NCBI RefSeq assembly: GCF_014647375.1
Contig: NZ_BMPB01000001.1
Coordinates: 620,001 to 684,000 of the forward strand
Direction of reading: 5' to 3'
From: Parabacteroides faecis
Lineage (GTDB): Bacteria > Bacteroidota > Bacteroidia > Bacteroidales > Tannerellaceae
Length of the DNA stretch: 64,000 bases
The first letter of the stretch is position 1. Every line of letters starts with the position of its first letter. Below the pieces are notes generated by a model. It was not told where the DNA came from. It searched no databases and saw only the letters and a program-made list of their open reading frames with translations. Made by a program: the position numbers and the translations under genes. Below are positions 33,307-43,078 of the stretch, in pieces.

Positions 33307-36039
33307 TTATCGGTTACCGGGATTTTTTAATTCCGGATATTTAATACCATAATAACCTGTTATTGCAGCTAACAGAAAGTAATAATTATCTGCCAGGTAA
33401 TTGTAGCCGGTAGGAGCTCCTCCTTTGGTCCGCCAATCCACACTTTGCAAATATCCCGGAAACAGACCGGAATGAGTATACTCCCGTTCATAGGTATCCA
33501 TCATTTTAAATAAGATTTCATCTGCCTGTTCTTTCATGTCTGTATTGTAGAGCGCTTGTATAAAATGATAAGCAGTTTGCCCGCATAGTCCTCCATTTTC
33601 ATAACGTCCCCAGCGGGTCATTTCATCCCATTTACCTTTATCTTCTTTCGATACGGGAACTGTAGGGCCTGGAACACCATAAACGAAATCATATCCTGCC
33701 TCTTTCATGTTTTTCAATAACTTTTTGATGATCCTTTTCGAACGCTCTTTTTCAACAAGTCCTTCATTAATGGCCATAGAGTTGACGAATGAAAATTGAT
33801 AATCATGGATTTTCCCATCCTGACTTATCCATCCGGCATACATCCCTGTTTCTTTATTGTAGAATGTATGATTAAAAGCGCCATGAAACAGGTCTAAACG
33901 GGTCCGGATGGAGTCTGCCTCCGTTTTCATATCCAGTAAAGTATATATCTGGTGCATGCCGTTTAGTGCTTTATAGGCTAATATATTCAAATAAGCATCT
34001 TTATGACCGAAAGCAAAGTCATCCCACCAGTTCCAGCTACTTCTTCCTTCTTCGAATTGATTTCCGTGGAAGGGGGCTTCAAATATCCCGTCATGGTCTG
34101 TGTCTGCATCCAGTACACCTTTTACTAACCGGTTGATTTGAGGTAAATAATGACGAATAAAATCCCAGTCGTTCGTTGCAAGTAAATAATTATGCAAAGA
34201 GATCAATGTCGTTTCCGTACATTCCCAACCAAAATCTTTAATGCGGTTATTCTCCCCGATCCGTTCCTGCAACGCTATTTCTATAGAAGTTCGTAAAGCA
34301 GCTCTCATGGAGTATGTTCCCGGCAATTCAGGTGTGAACGGGATCATATCCGCTTTGAATGCCAGGGAAAGATGTCCGATACCTTCCAAAATAATGTTGT
34401 CTCCCATTGTCTGGTGTACCGGATTCACTGTAAATGAATTTTGCCAGCATCGTTTTAACCCGTTGAAGCGGGGATCTGAAAAATCACAGCCCGCTATTTG
34501 CGGATAGTTCTCATCCAATACTGTGAAGGTCAGACATGCTTTATTTATCGGTTTTTCAGAATGGAATGAAAGAATAACCGAACCTAGATGCACTGATTTT
34601 CTCCAGGCATGTCCGCCTCTGTTAAATGGTCCTAAGGATAATCCCGTATTTTCATAATCGGGAACAAAATGTTCCTGAATATAAACTTCATCCTGATCTG
34701 CTTCTATTTTAACCAGGCCATAATCAGGGAAATGAAGTACTGCCGGTAATCGAAAAGAGGCTTTTACTATTTGTGGGGTATAAATCGTAACAGGTGTGTC
34801 ATATAATGTCGATGGTTTATTTTCTGTTTTCTCAGCCCATACTGACATGGGAGCGATATCCGGAGCTGTATGGATCCGGAAAAATTCATGGCTGAATTTG
34901 TTACCTCCTCCTCCGATCGTAATAGAAAATTGTCGTTCATTGGTCGGTATGACCGAGCAGTTCATTACTGTCTTATCAGGAAAAGTAACGTTCTCGTAAC
35001 AAGTTTCCATCCCTTTGTATATTGCCGGATTTTGAGTCAGAAAGGAAGAATTGTCCCGGTTTATGAGTACACCTCCTTTTCCGGGACGTAATAATGATTT
35101 ATCCAGGTATTTCCGGTTACGTCCTCCTGACTCTATATTCCAATAGGACATCATCGGGAAATTTTTGGACCATGATAGCGCATAGTAGGGGGAGACATAC
35201 GTTATGAAATCACCGTTGGTATCTATCCGTACCGTGCTCTGCTCTTTCGGAGTGTTTTTCCCTGTCGTAATCGCATTCAAAACTTCAGAGAATGTTCCGA
35301 CCCATATATCCGGACGGGAGGCAAGGAAGTCTACTAATTTTTTATGTTCATTTGCATCAACTGTCAGATAATCTCCTCCGACACCATGGAAGACAATAAT
35401 TGCGAGTCCTCCTTTCTCAACAGCTTCCTGTACATAGGCTATCAATGAATCAGCAGAAATTCCGGTATGGGCGGGAAGTGTCGGTATCATCGCATAGTTC
35501 AGGCTGTCGGTATTTGTTATGATTCCGCGATCTCCTCCGCGTGCGAATCTCGACAGGCCTGAAGCTAACAGAGGCTTTGAATAATCTTCTCCTCCGGCTA
35601 CGCATTGGGAACAAGGGTAAGCATACGCATGTTCTTTTTTTCCGTCTATTGCATACAGGAAGTTATTCATCATTCCGATTTCGATAAGCATATCTTTTAC
35701 CGAATAGCATTCCAAAGAACGGCAAGGTTCTGCGGTCTGCCCGGTGGTCTGGGAGAGACAGGGATGAAACATACTGTGGTTTCCGAGTTCATGGCCCCTT
35801 TGACTGGCTTTACGCCATTCCGGGATATCTTCTTCTTTGACAACCTGCCCGTACAAGAAAAAAGTTCCTCTAAAATTGTGCTCTTCCAATTGTGGTATTA
35901 CAATTTGAAGCTGAGATTTTAAACCGTCGTCATATGTGAGGATTACAGCTGCTTTTTTCCCTTCCGGCCAATGTATCCGGGCATGCGTATCGTGTACGAT
36001 CAAAGAGAATAATAAAAAAATAATGGATATATTTTTCAT
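33307..36039 (-). CDS. polysaccharide deacetylase fused to an alpha/alpha-toroid glycosidase-like region
   Basis: Secreted protein of about 910 residues from ATG 36039 (signal MKNISIIFLLFSLIVHDTHA). The N-terminal 250 residues are a CE4-type deacetylase: TYDDG with D37-D38 and the metal-binding HSMFH (H88, H92). A beta-sandwich region follows. Residues about 540-910 look like a helical toroid as in GH15/GH78-like enzymes (EATETTLISLH-like helices, YENGGLCGQTAYHFIQALYN, GAPTGYNYLADNYYFLLAAI), with no single family recognised. It could deacetylate a glycan and then act on the backbone. It is the only enzyme of locus B, behind susD, separated by a 9-bp hairpin. Confidence 0.75.
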   Translation of the reverse strand: MKNISIIFLLFSLIVHDTHARIHWPEGKKAAVILTYDDGLKSQLQIVIPQLEEHNFRGTFFLYGQVVKEEDIPEWRKASQRGHELGNHSMFHPCLSQTTGQTAEPCRSLECYSVKDMLIEIGMMNNFLYAIDGKKEHAYAYPCSQCVAGGEDYSKPLLASGLSRFARGGDRGIITNTDSLNYAMIPTLPAHTGISADSLIAYVQEAVEKGGLAIIVFHGVGGDYLTVDANEHKKLVDFLASRPDIWVGTFSEVLNAITTGKNTPKEQSTVRIDTNGDFITYVSPYYALSWSKNFPMMSYWNIESGGRNRKYLDKSLLRPGKGGVLINRDNSSFLTQNPAIYKGMETCYENVTFPDKTVMNCSVIPTNERQFSITIGGGGNKFSHEFFRIHTAPDIAPMSVWAEKTENKPSTLYDTPVTIYTPQIVKASFRLPAVLHFPDYGLVKIEADQDEVYIQEHFVPDYENTGLSLGPFNRGGHAWRKSVHLGSVILSFHSEKPINKACLTFTVLDENYPQIAGCDFSDPRFNGLKRCWQNSFTVNPVHQTMGDNIILEGIGHLSLAFKADMIPFTPELPGTYSMRAALRTSIEIALQERIGENNRIKDFGWECTETTLISLHNYLLATNDWDFIRHYLPQINRLVKGVLDADTDHDGIFEAPFHGNQFEEGRSSWNWWDDFAFGHKDAYLNILAYKALNGMHQIYTLLDMKTEADSIRTRLDLFHGAFNHTFYNKETGMYAGWISQDGKIHDYQFSFVNSMAINEGLVEKERSKRIIKKLLKNMKEAGYDFVYGVPGPTVPVSKEDKGKWDEMTRWGRYENGGLCGQTAYHFIQALYNTDMKEQADEILFKMMDTYEREYTHSGLFPGYLQSVDWRTKGGAPTGYNYLADNYYFLLAAITGYYGIKYPELKNPGNR

Positions 36040-36065
36040 GTGATTGAGTTTATAATTATTCAATA

Positions 36066-36098
36066 AAGGCTGTCCCAAAGAATGATTGAGACAGCCTT
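36066..36098. terminator. hairpin between susD and the deacetylase gene (locus B)
   Basis: Stem AAGGCTGTC/GACAGCCTT in the 87-nt gap, comparable in place to the hairpin behind the locus A susD. No strong T-tract on the minus strand. Confidence 0.5.
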
Positions 36099-36126
36099 CA
36101 TTACTTAGTTCTATACATATGGTTTG

Positions 36127-37854
36127 TTACCAGGATGCGTTTTGCGTCAGATTCGGATTCATATCTCTTTCTTCCTGAGGAATCGGCCAGTACATATTTT
36201 TTTGTTCTGTTACTTTAGTGGATAAGACAGAACCTACCAGATCGGTTTGTTTTTGACCATTTGTTTTGGAAATATATAATCCCCATCTTTTCAGGTCGTA
36301 GAAACGAAGACCCTCGGCTGCAAATTCCACAGCTCTTTCTTTCTGGATACGTTCAAATACCAGGTCTTTTGTTGTTACGCTTAAATAAGCAGGACCGGAA
36401 TTTAAAAGTGCGATCCCGGCACGTTCCCGTACCTGATTGATCAATTCGACAGCACCGGATAGGTTCGATGTCTCATTATAGCATTCTGCCAGCATTAACA
36501 ATACATCTGCATAACGGATGATGGGGAAATTCACCGGTGAATGGAAGCGGTCGGCTATTAACCCGTCCATATCATATTCTGGTGTGAATTTACGGTATAA
36601 ATAGGTATTATGACCGAAGGCATTTCTGCAATATCCGTATGTTTCATTGGCCGGATTCGATGGGGCGAGTACCATTTCACAGTCTTTCTTCGCATTGTTA
36701 ACCCAACCTTTGTACAGGTTTTCCGTATAGGGTAAAATAATGGTAGACTCCATACGCGGATCCCGCTCTGAATACATTTTCCGTAGTTTATCCACATTTT
36801 CAGGATATGCAGCAACGTATTGGCCTTTTTCGTCGAAGGTGGAATAAAAGACTTTTTCTTTTATACTTTTATTGGTTGAAAAACCGGGAAACAATTCATC
36901 CCAATCGAATGGGCGTCCGTCTTTATATTCATACATGTCCACCAGTTCGACAGAGGGAACCAGGCAGTTGATACATCCTCCGTATGAGGCGCGATTGGCG
37001 ATATAATGAACAGGCATACCATAAGCCGTACTTGCTCCGCCCAGGTTTTGAACGGCAAATATCATTTCTGAACTTTCATCGCCACCCGGCTTGAACAATT
37101 CTGCATAATCAGGATTTAAAGCATATCCGTAACCTCCGTTACGAACTTCCTCCAGAGCTTTGGTTGCTTCCGCATATTGTTTGGCATAAAGCAGTATTTT
37201 TCCTTTTAATGCGTAAGCTGCACCTTTTGTGGCACGTCCTTTATTTCCTCCGTCCCATGTTTTGGGGAGATATGTGCATGCATTTTCCAGATCTTTCAGA
37301 ATAAAATCGAGGACTTCTGCTTCCGTATTTCTGGTTTTATACATGTTGTCATATTCTTTTTCTATGCTAGTCGTTTCGTCATACAGGGGAACTCCTCCAT
37401 AAAGATTCAAAAGTTCATTGTAATATAAAGCTCTCATAAACCGTGCCTCAGCCTGGTATTGAGTTTTTAGATCGTCGGACATATCGACTGAAGGTACATT
37501 GGTGATTAACGTATTTGCCCGGGCGATACCGTCGTATAGGCGTTGCCATACAGATTTGTATAATCCGGTAGTAGAGTTGCTTTGGCCTTGCGCCACTTCT
37601 ATGAAACCATAAAGTCCCCAGTTCAACCCGATACCGATGTCGCTCAAACAATCGCGGGTATAATAAATACTGAAAACCTCGTCTTTCTTCATGGCTGCAT
37701 ATACTCCCATCATACCTTCCTGGGCGTCTGCTTCATCCTGCCAGAAAGAACCGGAATTAACCTTGTCGGCCGGATATTGATCCAGATCATAACATCCGCT
37801 CAATAATACAAGGCTTGTAAGAACTGAACTTATATATTTTATTGATTTTTTCAT
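36127..37854 (-). CDS. SusD-like outer-membrane glycan-binding lipoprotein (locus B)
   Basis: RagB/SusD-family lipoprotein of 575 residues; lipobox LVLLSGC, then YDLDQYPADKVNSGSFWQDE. Family blocks are EARFMRALYYNELLNLYGGV followed by PLYDE, KGAAYALKGKILLYAKQYAE, and the C-terminal EFAAEGLRFYDLKRWGLYIS with MYWPIPQEERDMNPNLTQNA. It partners the SusC encoded 11 nt upstream. Its C-terminal end is nearly the same as that of the locus A SusD, suggesting related loci. Confidence 0.93.
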   Translation of the reverse strand: MKKSIKYISSVLTSLVLLSGCYDLDQYPADKVNSGSFWQDEADAQEGMMGVYAAMKKDEVFSIYYTRDCLSDIGIGLNWGLYGFIEVAQGQSNSTTGLYKSVWQRLYDGIARANTLITNVPSVDMSDDLKTQYQAEARFMRALYYNELLNLYGGVPLYDETTSIEKEYDNMYKTRNTEAEVLDFILKDLENACTYLPKTWDGGNKGRATKGAAYALKGKILLYAKQYAEATKALEEVRNGGYGYALNPDYAELFKPGGDESSEMIFAVQNLGGASTAYGMPVHYIANRASYGGCINCLVPSVELVDMYEYKDGRPFDWDELFPGFSTNKSIKEKVFYSTFDEKGQYVAAYPENVDKLRKMYSERDPRMESTIILPYTENLYKGWVNNAKKDCEMVLAPSNPANETYGYCRNAFGHNTYLYRKFTPEYDMDGLIADRFHSPVNFPIIRYADVLLMLAECYNETSNLSGAVELINQVRERAGIALLNSGPAYLSVTTKDLVFERIQKERAVEFAAEGLRFYDLKRWGLYISKTNGQKQTDLVGSVLSTKVTEQKNMYWPIPQEERDMNPNLTQNASW

Positions 37855-37865
37855 GTCGATCTATT

Positions 37866-40800
37866 TTAAAATTCGATATTTACTCCAATAACAGCTTGTC
37901 TCATCGTTGGATAACTCAGGTCATCCAATTCCGGATCGATCCCTTTGTAGCCGGTGAATGTAAAGAAATTCTCCAGGCTGCCATAGAAACGGACTTTTTC
38001 GAGCTGCACCTTGCTCAACACAGATTTAGGCAATGTATAGCCTAATTGAATATTGCGGATTTTCAGATAATCTTTTTTCTGAATCCAAAGTGTGTTGGCC
38101 TGATTGTTGACTGCCGTTTGATAGGTTAGCTTTGGATATTTGGCATTTGTCATGCCATCCGTCCAACTATTTTCAGCTATTTCTTTTGTTATCTGATAGC
38201 CTCTTTGTACTGTTGATGTAAAGTATTTTTCATTCAGGTATCCTTTAGCTCCTATAACTCCTTGCATAAAGATGGAGAAATCGAACCCTTTATAGCCTGC
38301 AGACAGATTAAGTCCGAACATATGTTTCGGATTGGTGTCTCCCACTATGTCGCGGTCATTGGTCGGGTCGATTTTATTATCGCCGTTCAAATCCTTAAAC
38401 AGGATATCACCTTTTTGAGGAACGCCTCCTAATTGACTGAAAGCGTCCGGATTTTTGGCTAACATGTCGTTTACGATAGCTAAATCGTCGTCTGTCTGGA
38501 TAATACGATCTGCAACATACATATACATGGAGTTGATAGGAAGCCCTTCTTTGGTCATGTATATTCCGTTCAGGCTATAATCTTCTCCTTTAAACTTATC
38601 AACATTGTTGGTCACATGGGTATAATTGAGATTGATCCCATAATCGAAATCTCCGGCTTTGTCTCTCCATCCCAAAGTTAATTCAATTCCTTTATTGGTC
38701 ACTTCGGCCGCGTTTGAGGTTGGAGTTGTAGCGGAACCGTGCACTAAAGGAGATGGCAGCTGTATCAGGATACCTTCCGTTTTTTTATTGAACCAGTCGA
38801 AGGTTCCGTAGAGACGGTTATCTAAAACTCCGAAATCGAAACCGATATCGGTTACTTTCGTTTTTTCCCAGGTCAGTCCGGCATTGGCAAGGGCCGTTAT
38901 CGCCCAACCCGTTGATACTCCGTTATTTAGTACATAATTGGCGGAACCGTAACTGGAAATTGCAGAGTAATTTCCTACGGAGTTATTACCTAAAGAACCG
39001 TAAGAGGCGCGTATTTTCAAATTACTCAGCCAATCCGTGCTATTCAGGAATTCTTCCTGATCCATACGCCATGCAATTGAACCTGAAGGAAAATATCCCC
39101 AGCGTGAGTCGGATAAGAATCTGGAAGAACCGTCGGAACGTAAGTTAAATTCTAACAGATATTTGTTTTCCCAATCCAGGTTCAAACGGCCGAAATACGA
39201 ACGCATAACCCATTGCGTCATATTTCCTCCTGTCGATATTTGCCCGTTGGCAGCATCCAGTACCGTGCCGTTTGGTGCTGTCAGATTTTTACGGGTAACA
39301 TTGAACCATTCGTATTTATATTGCTCCTGGCTGGCACCAACCATGGCCGTCAGTCCCAGTCGGTCGTCCAGGAAACGGTGATTGTAGTTGGCAACAATAT
39401 CCATATAATTGCGTTCCCGCTTATACTCTTTTTCGGTAATATAAGATTCGCCTTCTCCTTTGAAGATTATCTGATCTTTACCAAAGTCCCATACGTCGTT
39501 GAATACAGGTATTGTTTTGATTCCTTGTTCGGTGTATTCATACGAATATGAACCTGTGACGGATAAATCCTTAATTGGTTGCAGGGTGATATGGAAACGG
39601 GATTTTATATTTCTGGTCGTATTTTCTCCTTTTGTGGAATTTAAGACCTTTAATACATTATTCCCGGATTCCGATACGTCATCCTCGACATTCTGGATAC
39701 CTCCGTATCTGCCGTCATGTCTCAGAATCATGGCAGGGCTTGTCGCCCATCCCCATGTGAATGCACCGACACTGGCTTGTTCTCCGGCTTCAGTAGCGGA
39801 TTGTCCGGCATTACCTGGCTCTGCTTTTCCCACGAAGCCACTTACATTCATTCCCATTTTCAACCAGGATGTCAACTGTGCGTTGATATTTGTCCGGGCG
39901 TTATATTTCCGGTATCCTGCATTTTCGAGCACTCCCGGATTGTCAAAGTAACCGAATGCTCCGTAGAACTGGATCTTTTCAGTTCCTCCGCTCATAGACA
40001 ATGTGTGATTTGTTCCTACTCCGGTGGAAAAGGTATCTTCTATCCAGTTTGTATTCGGATATTTTAGAGGGTTTTGCCCGTTATCGCCTCTCCATGCAGA
40101 GATAGAGGTTTGAGAATAAGGGAGTGCCTGGTTACTGTTGTTATAGCCGCTGTTAATGTATTCCATATAATCGGCGTAATTACTGACAGGATCCAATACA
40201 CCGGGACGAATGCTCTGGAAAGCGACATATCCGTTATATGAAACTTTGAGCTTTCCTTCCTTTCCGGTCTTAGTCGTGATAAGAATAACGCCGTTTGCAG
40301 CCCGTGAACCGTAAATCGCTGCGGAGGAGGCATCTTTTAATACAGATATATTTTCAATATCATGTACGTTTAAACTATTCATTTCTCCTTCCATTCCGTC
40401 GATGATTACTAAGGGGGAGGAGTTATTTAATGTTCCTTTACCACGGATAAGTATACTGGCATTATCGTCTCCGGGGCGGTTATTGGATGATGTCACCTGT
40501 AAACCGGCAGCTAATCCTGCCAAAGCATTTGAAATGTTTGTTATAGGGCGGCTCTCTGTTAATGTACTCATATCGACCGAAGATACCGATCCGGATAAAT
40601 TTACTTTTTTCTGTGTACCGAAACCGACGACCACAACCTCGTCCAATGCCTGGGTATCTTCTTTCATGGAGATCGTGACAGAAGTACTGTTTCCTACTTT
40701 AATGAACTGATTCATATAACCTATATAGGAAAATTGCAGGATGGTTTCAGGTTCTGCCATGATGGAAAAGCGTCCGTCTATGTCCGTTATCGTTCCGTTA

Positions 40801-41276
40801 GTTGTCCCTTTTGCCGAAACGTTGACACCTGCCAGCGGATCCCCTTTTTCATCTGTTACGATACCTGTTATTCGTACCGTCCGTTGTTGGATGACCGGTA
40901 TGGATTCGGAACTCTTTTTCATCAGGACAATATTGTTTCCCTGCATTGCATATACAATGTCGGTATTCTTAAATATTGTCAGAAGGATCTCTGCAACTGT
41001 TTTATTCTGTGCCTTGACGGATATTTGACGATTCAGATCAATGTCTTTCTTGTCATAGACAAAGAGATAATCCGTCTGATTTTCAATAATATTGATCAGA
41101 TCCAGTACACTGGTTGTCTGTTTTAAAGAAATTCTTGCGTTTTGAGATTCCGCTTCAGTTGCAAACATACCACTTATGAAAATAAAAAGGCATATAAAGG
41201 CTATTTTCATAATGTTTAAAATGTGTTTATTCGGTATTAATAGGATACAATAATCCCAATACAATTTATTTTTCAT
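37866..41276 (-). CDS. SusC-like TonB-dependent transporter with STN domain (locus B)
   Basis: Outer-membrane importer of 1136 residues: 22-residue leader, signal segment (MKIAFICLFIFISGMFA), STN domain (RISLKQTTSVLDLINIIENQ onwards), CarboxypepD-reg-like domain (VRITGIVTDEKGDPLAGVNV), plug (EDTQALDEVVVVGFGTQKKV; GSRAANGVILITTKTGK) and barrel ending VIGVNIEF. The plug and carboxypeptidase-like parts are strikingly similar to those of locus A, so the two transporters are paralogues. The STN domain links it to the FecR/sigma pair upstream. Confidence 0.94.
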   Translation of the reverse strand: MKNKLYWDYCILLIPNKHILNIMKIAFICLFIFISGMFATEAESQNARISLKQTTSVLDLINIIENQTDYLFVYDKKDIDLNRQISVKAQNKTVAEILLTIFKNTDIVYAMQGNNIVLMKKSSESIPVIQQRTVRITGIVTDEKGDPLAGVNVSAKGTTNGTITDIDGRFSIMAEPETILQFSYIGYMNQFIKVGNSTSVTISMKEDTQALDEVVVVGFGTQKKVNLSGSVSSVDMSTLTESRPITNISNALAGLAAGLQVTSSNNRPGDDNASILIRGKGTLNNSSPLVIIDGMEGEMNSLNVHDIENISVLKDASSAAIYGSRAANGVILITTKTGKEGKLKVSYNGYVAFQSIRPGVLDPVSNYADYMEYINSGYNNSNQALPYSQTSISAWRGDNGQNPLKYPNTNWIEDTFSTGVGTNHTLSMSGGTEKIQFYGAFGYFDNPGVLENAGYRKYNARTNINAQLTSWLKMGMNVSGFVGKAEPGNAGQSATEAGEQASVGAFTWGWATSPAMILRHDGRYGGIQNVEDDVSESGNNVLKVLNSTKGENTTRNIKSRFHITLQPIKDLSVTGSYSYEYTEQGIKTIPVFNDVWDFGKDQIIFKGEGESYITEKEYKRERNYMDIVANYNHRFLDDRLGLTAMVGASQEQYKYEWFNVTRKNLTAPNGTVLDAANGQISTGGNMTQWVMRSYFGRLNLDWENKYLLEFNLRSDGSSRFLSDSRWGYFPSGSIAWRMDQEEFLNSTDWLSNLKIRASYGSLGNNSVGNYSAISSYGSANYVLNNGVSTGWAITALANAGLTWEKTKVTDIGFDFGVLDNRLYGTFDWFNKKTEGILIQLPSPLVHGSATTPTSNAAEVTNKGIELTLGWRDKAGDFDYGINLNYTHVTNNVDKFKGEDYSLNGIYMTKEGLPINSMYMYVADRIIQTDDDLAIVNDMLAKNPDAFSQLGGVPQKGDILFKDLNGDNKIDPTNDRDIVGDTNPKHMFGLNLSAGYKGFDFSIFMQGVIGAKGYLNEKYFTSTVQRGYQITKEIAENSWTDGMTNAKYPKLTYQTAVNNQANTLWIQKKDYLKIRNIQLGYTLPKSVLSKVQLEKVRFYGSLENFFTFTGYKGIDPELDDLSYPTMRQAVIGVNIEF

Positions 41277-41289
41277 ACTTTTGTATGCT

Positions 41290-41368
41290 TAGTTAATACT
41301 ATTAGATTTTTGAAAGTTCTCTGGTATTGACTTCATCCGGAGTGTGTTACAGCACATTCCGGATTTTT
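41290..41368 (+). ncRNA. predicted antisense small RNA over the locus B susC start
   Basis: TACTTTTG (41276-41283, plus strand) overlaps the susC start codon; a transcript beginning near 41290 would end at the terminator 41335-41368, about 79 nt. No -33 TTTG at the ideal distance. Support comes from the same layout in loci A and C. Confidence 0.45.
41335..41368 (+). terminator. hairpin with T-tract in the FecR-susC gap (locus B)
   Basis: Stem ATCCGGaGTGTG/CACATtCCGGAT with loop TTACAG, followed by TTTT on the plus strand. Its sequence is unrelated to the locus A and C hairpins, but position and polarity are the same. Confidence 0.65.
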
Positions 41369-41390
41369 CAAATTGCTTTTATTGATATTT

Positions 41391-41400
41391 CATAGGCATG
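41391..41400 (-). promoter_or_regulatory. conserved motif downstream of fecR (locus B copy)
   Basis: Minus strand reads CATGCCTATG followed by AAA, matching the copies at 31084-31096 and 54648-54658, 115 nt ahead of susC. Confidence 0.4.
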
Positions 41401-41419
41401 TAGATTTAAAGTGAATATT

Positions 41420-42364
41420 TTATTTGATTACAATTATATTATCCGGATATTCTTTTCTTTCATAGCGGAACTTTGTTTTTAATTGTAAAGTTTTCAGGAT
41501 ATGCTCGATGCCGTCGCTGGACCTGAACTTCCCTGTATACCGCTTGTCTAATATCTTCGTATTTTCGATTTTGACAGGAATATTATAATAGAAATCCAAT
41601 TTTTTGAATATCTCTGCCAGATTGTTGTCGTCAAAACAGATTAACCCTTCTTTCCACAGGTATTGATCGAATTCTGTGATCGGTTTTATTTCTAATTGTC
41701 CGTTTTCCGCATAGGCTTTTTCTTTGGGTTGTAATTGCTTTTTCACGGCGTGGTCTGCCGTTTCAATTTCAACGGAGCCGTTGATCAAGGCTGTTTCGAA
41801 GGCATAAATCTCATCTTCCTTATAGGCACGGACATTAAATTCCGTACCTAGTACTTTGACATTGTATTTTTCCGTTTGAATGACGAAAGGGGACTTTTCA
41901 TTATGTGCGACATCAAAATATGCTTCTCCGTCCAGTATCACATTTCTTTGATGATCATCAAAATGGTCCGGAAATGAAAAAGTCGTTTTGGCATTTAACC
42001 AGACCTTTGTGCCATCGGATAAAGTTAGTTCTGCTCTCTGACCGGCCGGCACATATAGTTTTTGTATGCCGGTTTCCTCTGGTACGGTTTCATTTGCCGG
42101 ATAGAAAATTGTGACGAGAATAATGGAACCGATAAAGATGGCTGCAATTTTAGCAAATTCGATGCAGATTTTACGAAGTCTACCGGCTGTTGCATAAGTT
42201 TCTGTTACCAGATCATTCTGCCAAACAGTAAGATCATATAATTTTCGGGCAGATAGGAATTCTTCCATGTTTTTTTTATCTGCTTCTATCCAGCGAATTA
42301 CTGTTTCCTTCTCCTGTGGATTGGCATCACCGGCAATATATTTATGTAATAATTTCTGCTCCAT
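41420..42364 (-). CDS. FecR-family anti-sigma factor (locus B)
   Basis: Inner-membrane regulator of 314 residues. The N-terminal cytoplasmic region (MEQKLLHKYIAGDANPQEKE) is followed by a membrane helix (AKIAAIFIGSIILVTIFYPA), the FecR domain (LYVPAGQRAELTLSDGTKVW; LDGEAYFDVAHNEKSPFVIQ; VKVLGTEFNVRAYKED) and a C-terminal DUF4974 part (FDDNNLAEIFKKLDFYYNIP). It controls the sigma factor encoded 78 nt upstream and is signalled by the SusC STN domain. Confidence 0.92.
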   Translation of the reverse strand: MEQKLLHKYIAGDANPQEKETVIRWIEADKKNMEEFLSARKLYDLTVWQNDLVTETYATAGRLRKICIEFAKIAAIFIGSIILVTIFYPANETVPEETGIQKLYVPAGQRAELTLSDGTKVWLNAKTTFSFPDHFDDHQRNVILDGEAYFDVAHNEKSPFVIQTEKYNVKVLGTEFNVRAYKEDEIYAFETALINGSVEIETADHAVKKQLQPKEKAYAENGQLEIKPITEFDQYLWKEGLICFDDNNLAEIFKKLDFYYNIPVKIENTKILDKRYTGKFRSSDGIEHILKTLQLKTKFRYERKEYPDNIIVIK

Positions 42365-42442
42365 TGATCTGTCAGTATGAATGTTTCTAGGTTGCCCTCT
42401 ATCTTTAAAACAACTCAGAAACCTTCATCCCTAAATTGACGA

Positions 42443-42997
42443 TCAAAAAAATAAAAAATAAAATAGGGGGAGATAGTCTTTTAAATTAATACGCAATGCT
42501 TTCAATGTTTTGGATATATGATATTCAATACTTTTTTCACTCAGATTCAGAATCTGGGCGATCTCTTTGTTCCCTTTGTGCTGGAACCGGCTCAGAACGA
42601 AGATGCGGCGTGTTTGGCTGGGTAATATCTTTAGTGTTTTTGTGATGATCTCTTCGACATCTTTTGAAAAGATGTCTTCGGGGACGCAAGCTTGTAGGGT
42701 GGATATGCGGATTTCCAGTTCTCTCTGGTTGATATCAGTCAAAGAATGAATGGTTTCAGCCTTGATAGCTTCATGTTTCAGATAATTTAAAGCTTTGTTT
42801 TTCAATATGGATAGTAAAAGATAGTCACTATAGTCGATCTCTTCTTGTTTTAGTTTTTCCCACAATTTGATGAACGATTCGGATACGATATCTTCTGCAA
42901 CAGCTTCATCATGTACATAGGATTTTGTGAACAGAAAGGCCTTTCTGTAATACTTTGTATATAATGAGTTGAAGTTATTTGCATCCGGATTCGCCAT
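42443..42997 (-). CDS. ECF-type sigma factor of locus B
   Basis: Sigma-70 family protein of 184 residues with region 2 (FTKSYVHDEAVAEDIVSESF, then IKLWEKL) and region 4 (LPSQTRRIFVLSRFQHKGNK, then EIAQILNLSEKSIEYHISKT). ATG at 42997. A TACATTTG -7 box lies at 43030-43037 on the minus strand, about 33 nt upstream, without a clear -33 TTTG. It drives the locus B susC operon. Confidence 0.9.
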   Translation of the reverse strand: MANPDANNFNSLYTKYYRKAFLFTKSYVHDEAVAEDIVSESFIKLWEKLKQEEIDYSDYLLLSILKNKALNYLKHEAIKAETIHSLTDINQRELEIRISTLQACVPEDIFSKDVEEIITKTLKILPSQTRRIFVLSRFQHKGNKEIAQILNLSEKSIEYHISKTLKALRINLKDYLPLFYFLFF

Positions 42998-43029
42998 TTA
43001 TTGAACGTCTTTAGATATACGTTTATTTG

Positions 43030-43037
43030 CAAATGTA
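43030..43037 (-). promoter_or_regulatory. -7 box of the locus B sigma gene
   Basis: TACATTTG on the minus strand matches TAnnTTTG at a suitable distance from ATG 42997. Confidence 0.4.
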
Positions 43038-43078
43038 AATAGGATTTTTAATTTTCCTATCTATTTCCTGTGAAATTG

